Source: Rhyacophila brunnea (lineage: Eukaryota; Arthropoda; Insecta; Trichoptera; Rhyacophilidae). From it: 64,000 nt of DNA. The notes below the pieces were generated by a model. That model was not told the origin of the DNA. It saw nothing but the letters and a program-made list of their open reading frames with translations, and did not search any database. The first letter of the stretch is position 1; each line of letters opens with the position of its first letter. The position numbers and the translations under genes were made by a program. Location of the stretch: positions 310,001 to 374,000 of the forward strand of contig JAGYXB010000557.1 of NCBI GenBank assembly GCA_022495005.1, read 5' to 3'. This document shows, piece after piece, positions 60,599 through 64,000 of the stretch.

Positions 60599-61055
60599 AA
60601 ATAATTACAAGATAAAAAGAACTTTTTATATACAACGTTTTTAAATTTTCTGTTGAATTATTATGCTCAAACTTGATATTTGAGACTTGGTACTTGATAT
60701 GAAGTAAATAAAAAACAAACAAACAAATACAGAATACTGAAATGTTATTCGGACATTTCATTTTGATTTCCATAGTAACGCACGTATATATTAATAATTT
60801 AGTTGCTAGGACCACCCCCTTAGCAACCAATAATAGTCTTTCACTTTTCTGAAATAACTTTCCATACAAAACAGAATTAACTGAAAATGAATTCAATTCT
60901 GCTTAAAGAATGCATTGGCATCGTGTTCTGATATATTCTAAAAGTTTTAAATGTCTAGCTAGTCGGGAAGTTAGTTAAAAATCGATTGCAAGATTTGTAC
61001 TCGACAAACAACCACCGGACAAACAGGAATACGAGCTAATAAAAACGCTGTAAAA
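60599..61055 (-). repeat. Dispersed repeat R1, copy 5
   Basis: Inverted copy from ATAATTACAAGATAAAAAG to CAGCGTTTTTATTAGCTCG (minus strand reading). It lacks a short piece (GATGGC...AGTATT) present in copies 2 and 4. Confidence 0.75.
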
Positions 61056-61228
61056 TGGCTCTGCTTTGGTGAATTAATCACGATTTCAATAAACATCACT
61101 TCACACGTATTACCGATGCATTATTTTGATGTTGACACTATTATAACAAGTCATATCCATGAGTGTATTTTGACCAATGTAAGTATACTGGGTGTCTATA
61201 AAATATCTGGAAAGTTATTTCCTACAAG

Positions 61229-61776
61229 TAGCGTTGCCAACTTAGCATTTTTCTTTCCAGATCTAGCATTTTTCGATATGCATTTAGCTTGCAAAAAAAT
61301 TACCTAGCTTGTGGCGCTTTTATTAGCGTTTTTTGACGCCTTCAATAAGTTTAAATATAATGAAAATGAGTTAGATAATTAGTTTATTTATTCAGATATT
61401 TAATGAAGGTAGATCGGTACCGGAAAACAACACAATGAAACAATATGAGCATTCTTGTCGTTATAGTTATGTAGTATCAGATATTATTATAATTTAATGT
61501 ATGCTTAGGTACGTGGCATCATATTGACGATTATTAGAGATTCCATTCTCTGTTATTACTTAATTATTACTTATCATAGGTTAGATTACGTAATTATTTA
61601 TTTTTTGTCAATTTTTTAAATGAGTTTCTGGGAAAATGTGATGTTATTGCACTTTTTCGATAGGCAAAAGAGGTATGGAGATTTTATTTTCAAAAAATCT
61701 AGCGTTTTGTCCTGCCAAATAGCTTAATTTCGTACCCCGTCTTTTATATTTTTCTCAACGACAGTTGGCAACGCTG
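61229..61776. mobile_element. Non-autonomous hAT element (548 bp)
   Basis: Ends TAGCGTTGCCAACT and (inverted) CAGCGTTGCCAACT, with perfect 8-base duplications CCTACAAG (61221-61228, 61777-61784). Repeated TAGCATTTTTC motifs lie inside the left end. No transposase remnant recognised. Confidence 0.92.
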
Positions 61777-61969
61777 CCTACAAGTAATAAGCAAATACGT
61801 AAAATACCACTAAATATGATAAAAAAATATAGTTGTGTTATTCGTAACACTACAACAAGCCATGCGGCAATGATAGCAATGTATCAAAACACAGTATTGC
61901 AGTAGTAGTAACTGAAACAATCACACCCGCTTTGAGAAAATTGAAATAAAATTAAAGAAGCAGCAGCCG

Positions 61970-62243
61970 TATGTTGTAACTTGTGACATGAAGTCACCCG
62001 ACGACATGACGTAATTGTGACGTAAGCTCAATACACGCATCGAGGCGAGCCGCCCAATGCACACGGCTCACCACAGATATTATTATGCTGAAACACCTAT
62101 TTGTGTATGGGGACAATGAATAACGCCAGTATTAGAGTAGCGTTAATTTCTCGAATGCTATTGACTCACTCCGGTAGTACGTCACAATGATGTCATATGA
62201 CGTCATGTCGACCGGGCAACTTCAACTCGCAAGTTACAACATA
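61970..62243. mobile_element. MITE (274 bp) carrying CRE-like motifs
   Basis: The outer 14 bases TATGTTGTAACTTG are perfectly inverted at the right end. Weaker inverted similarity extends about 60 bases through GACATGACGT. If the outermost TA is the duplicated target, it fits a Tc1/mariner-type MITE. TGACGTCA at 62198-62205 and several TGACGT half sites lie inside. Confidence 0.72.
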
Positions 62244-62261
62244 AGGCCCCTGTATTGTATC

Positions 62262-62345
62262 CTCACCGGAATTCAAACCAGGCGCCCCGGATTAGACACC
62301 AGTGAATTACGCACTGGACTACAAGGGAGTATAGTGACAAATAGC
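62262..62345 (-). mobile_element. tRNA-derived SINE head
   Basis: Minus strand: A box TAGTCCAGTGCG (62321-62310) and B box GGTTTGAATTCCGG (62279-62266). It resembles the head at 42392-42475 (TAGTCTAGTGG), suggesting one SINE family. Confidence 0.55.
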
Positions 62346-63597
62346 TACACATATACAGATTAATAGGATTTTTTAAAGAAATCGATAAAAAATATTTTAT
62401 AAAATGGATGAAATATTAGAAGTTTTTCAAAGTAACAAAATTATATTATAACCAAATTGAAATTCGTTATAATTTTATAGAATAAGAGGGTGTTTTTTCC
62501 ACATAGTATAAACTATTTATTATATATGACACAATATTACAACATTTTGAAAAGTTATCAGTTTAATGATAGGATAAAGGCGATTTAATATGTCGAAAAT
62601 AAAAAACACTAAATATTTTAGTTATAAGTTCAACAATTCATTACTTCATTCAAGTCCATTTTGTTATAAATAGATGAGTAAAAGAAAGAGGCTCCTGTAA
62701 ATGACAGTTAATTTTATGTAGTTTGTGCAAAATGTCGAAACAGTTTACGCAGATATTTAATACAATTGCGTGTCAACCACCATTGCCACATTAAACGCAG
62801 TGGTGTTGGTCAGAAATTCTATTTGACGTGTTACGGCTTTATGTATTGTTAGGTGTTAGCACGCTGTCAGCGGATGCATTTTCCTGGCACATCATTTCAA
62901 ATTATGCGGTCAGAATATATACACTTGTTACAACGTTATGTACTTATGGACATTCAAATGATTTCACGGAATTGTAACAAAACTGGAAACGTGACTTTTA
63001 AAGGTAAATATTATAACAATAAGTTTTCATTCACACCTATACGTTGATACGCTGACCATGTGGCCAATTTTGACTGACATTTATCATTTTAGGTGGGGAA
63101 ACCTAACACATTTTTATTTAATGAACGATTCGGAACATTTTTAAAATTTAGAATTACATCATTGCTTATTTAATGTTATGTAGGTATTTTAGAACGTTGT
63201 AAGGATTGCAAAACCGGTATCCCAGTATTTTTTGATAGCAAAATGTGGAAACAAAATGAATTAATTAACATAATAGGTTTAACAGAGCTGTAATATTTTT
63301 GTCGGGTTACGCGATGTCTGGTTTACTTCCGCAACCTATCATCGTTCTTGGTGATCAGCAATGGCAGAAGCTATAAAATATTAATATTTTAAAGAGTTTT
63401 TTACATATATCATATTTTATTTGTAGATACTTCTGTTTTTTTCAATTATTTTAAGAACACCGGTATTCAATGGGAAATACTGAAATACCAGTATTGGTAT
63501 TTTATTCGGTATTGCAATCCCTAGTACGTAGGGATATAAGAGTAATGTATATATGGTAACAAAAAGAATCACACAGTGACTCCAATAAACTAAATAT

Positions 63598-63640
<43 letters not shown>

Positions 63641-64000
63641 TATCACCTAATGGATTTACGTACAAGTGTGTGTGTATAATGCCTGAAGAACCTGAAAAGC
63701 AAAACTGTGGTAGCTAAATTTGATTCACATAAAATAGTACAAAACTTACGCAGAACTAAATATTGTAATCTTTCAACTCTTGGTATAAATCTACCATAGA
63801 AACACAAAATAGTAAAGTGGTAAATCCACGTAATCGAATAATGATTATGACTGTACTTTTTTGGTAAACTTTTAAATAAAACATTTCATACTAATAAACA
63901 TGTAAGTACGTAATTGTTCACGTAGAAAATATTTGTATTACGATCAAAGAAATCACTGGTATGAGAAATGAAGATTGTCTCTGTCGATTGTACATAAATA
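62346..64000. other. Non-coding stretch
   Basis: AT-rich with no supported gene; includes the TA microsatellite below. Confidence 0.35.
63599..63635. repeat. (TA)n microsatellite
   Basis: About 18 uninterrupted AT dinucleotides. Confidence 0.95.

Noticed and set aside
1..64000. CRISPR arrays, bacterial operons or integrated viral genes
   Set aside because: No spaced direct repeats of the right kind, and no prokaryotic-style or viral coding blocks were seen.

Overview
The window looks like a piece of an insect nuclear genome, most likely an aphid or another sternorrhynchan hemipteran. It is strongly AT-rich, nearly free of long reading frames, and has short GT-AG introns. It is packed with degraded class II transposons (hAT, mariner), non-LTR retrotransposon tails and tRNA-derived SINEs. 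The species call is inference from style, not from a match. There are no operons, bacterial genes, rRNA or CRISPR arrays, and nothing viral that I can support.

Layout: 1-5.4 kb is non-coding with two hAT elements (1419-2229, 3305-4026) and two copies of a dispersed repeat (R2). At 5.4-7.9 kb lies the only convincing host-style gene: a minus-strand model of four small exons (7886 to 6182) with compatible splice phases. A further open segment in the same frame follows the stop and runs into a tandem array of about 100-base units (5450-5962). From 8.8 to 25 kb there are LINE tail remnants (8870, 20727, 22184), a SINE (12421), a hAT element still carrying a transposase C-terminus (16705-17333), and dispersed repeats R1, R3, R6, R7 and R8.

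From 25 to 36 kb there are a long-TIR MITE (25830-26101), a hAT element (26697-27545), a nearly intact mariner with one nonsense codon (29247-30548), a hAT element with a broken transposase C-terminus (31292-32046), and a further MITE (35152-35590). From 36 to 47 kb the sequence is mostly featureless, with a cluster of SINE heads (42.4-43.5 kb), a hAT MITE (44407-44754), a possible first coding exon (38168-38248), and a 15-base minisatellite. From 51 to 64 kb there are an internally deleted LINE (51130-52265), a probable solo LTR (57214-58338), R1 copies, a hAT element (61229-61776), a MITE with CRE-like motifs (61970-62243) and SINEs.

The genes do not form a pathway. The window records several waves of transposition around or inside a gene-poor locus. 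Seven hAT-type insertions have 8-base target duplications read directly from the sequence, and their terminal inverted repeats differ, so several hAT lineages were active. I found no clear new biological system. The items most worth a second look are the split minus-strand gene with its in-frame stop, the five-copy R1 repeat, the two near-perfect hairpins, and the deletion-derivative transposons.
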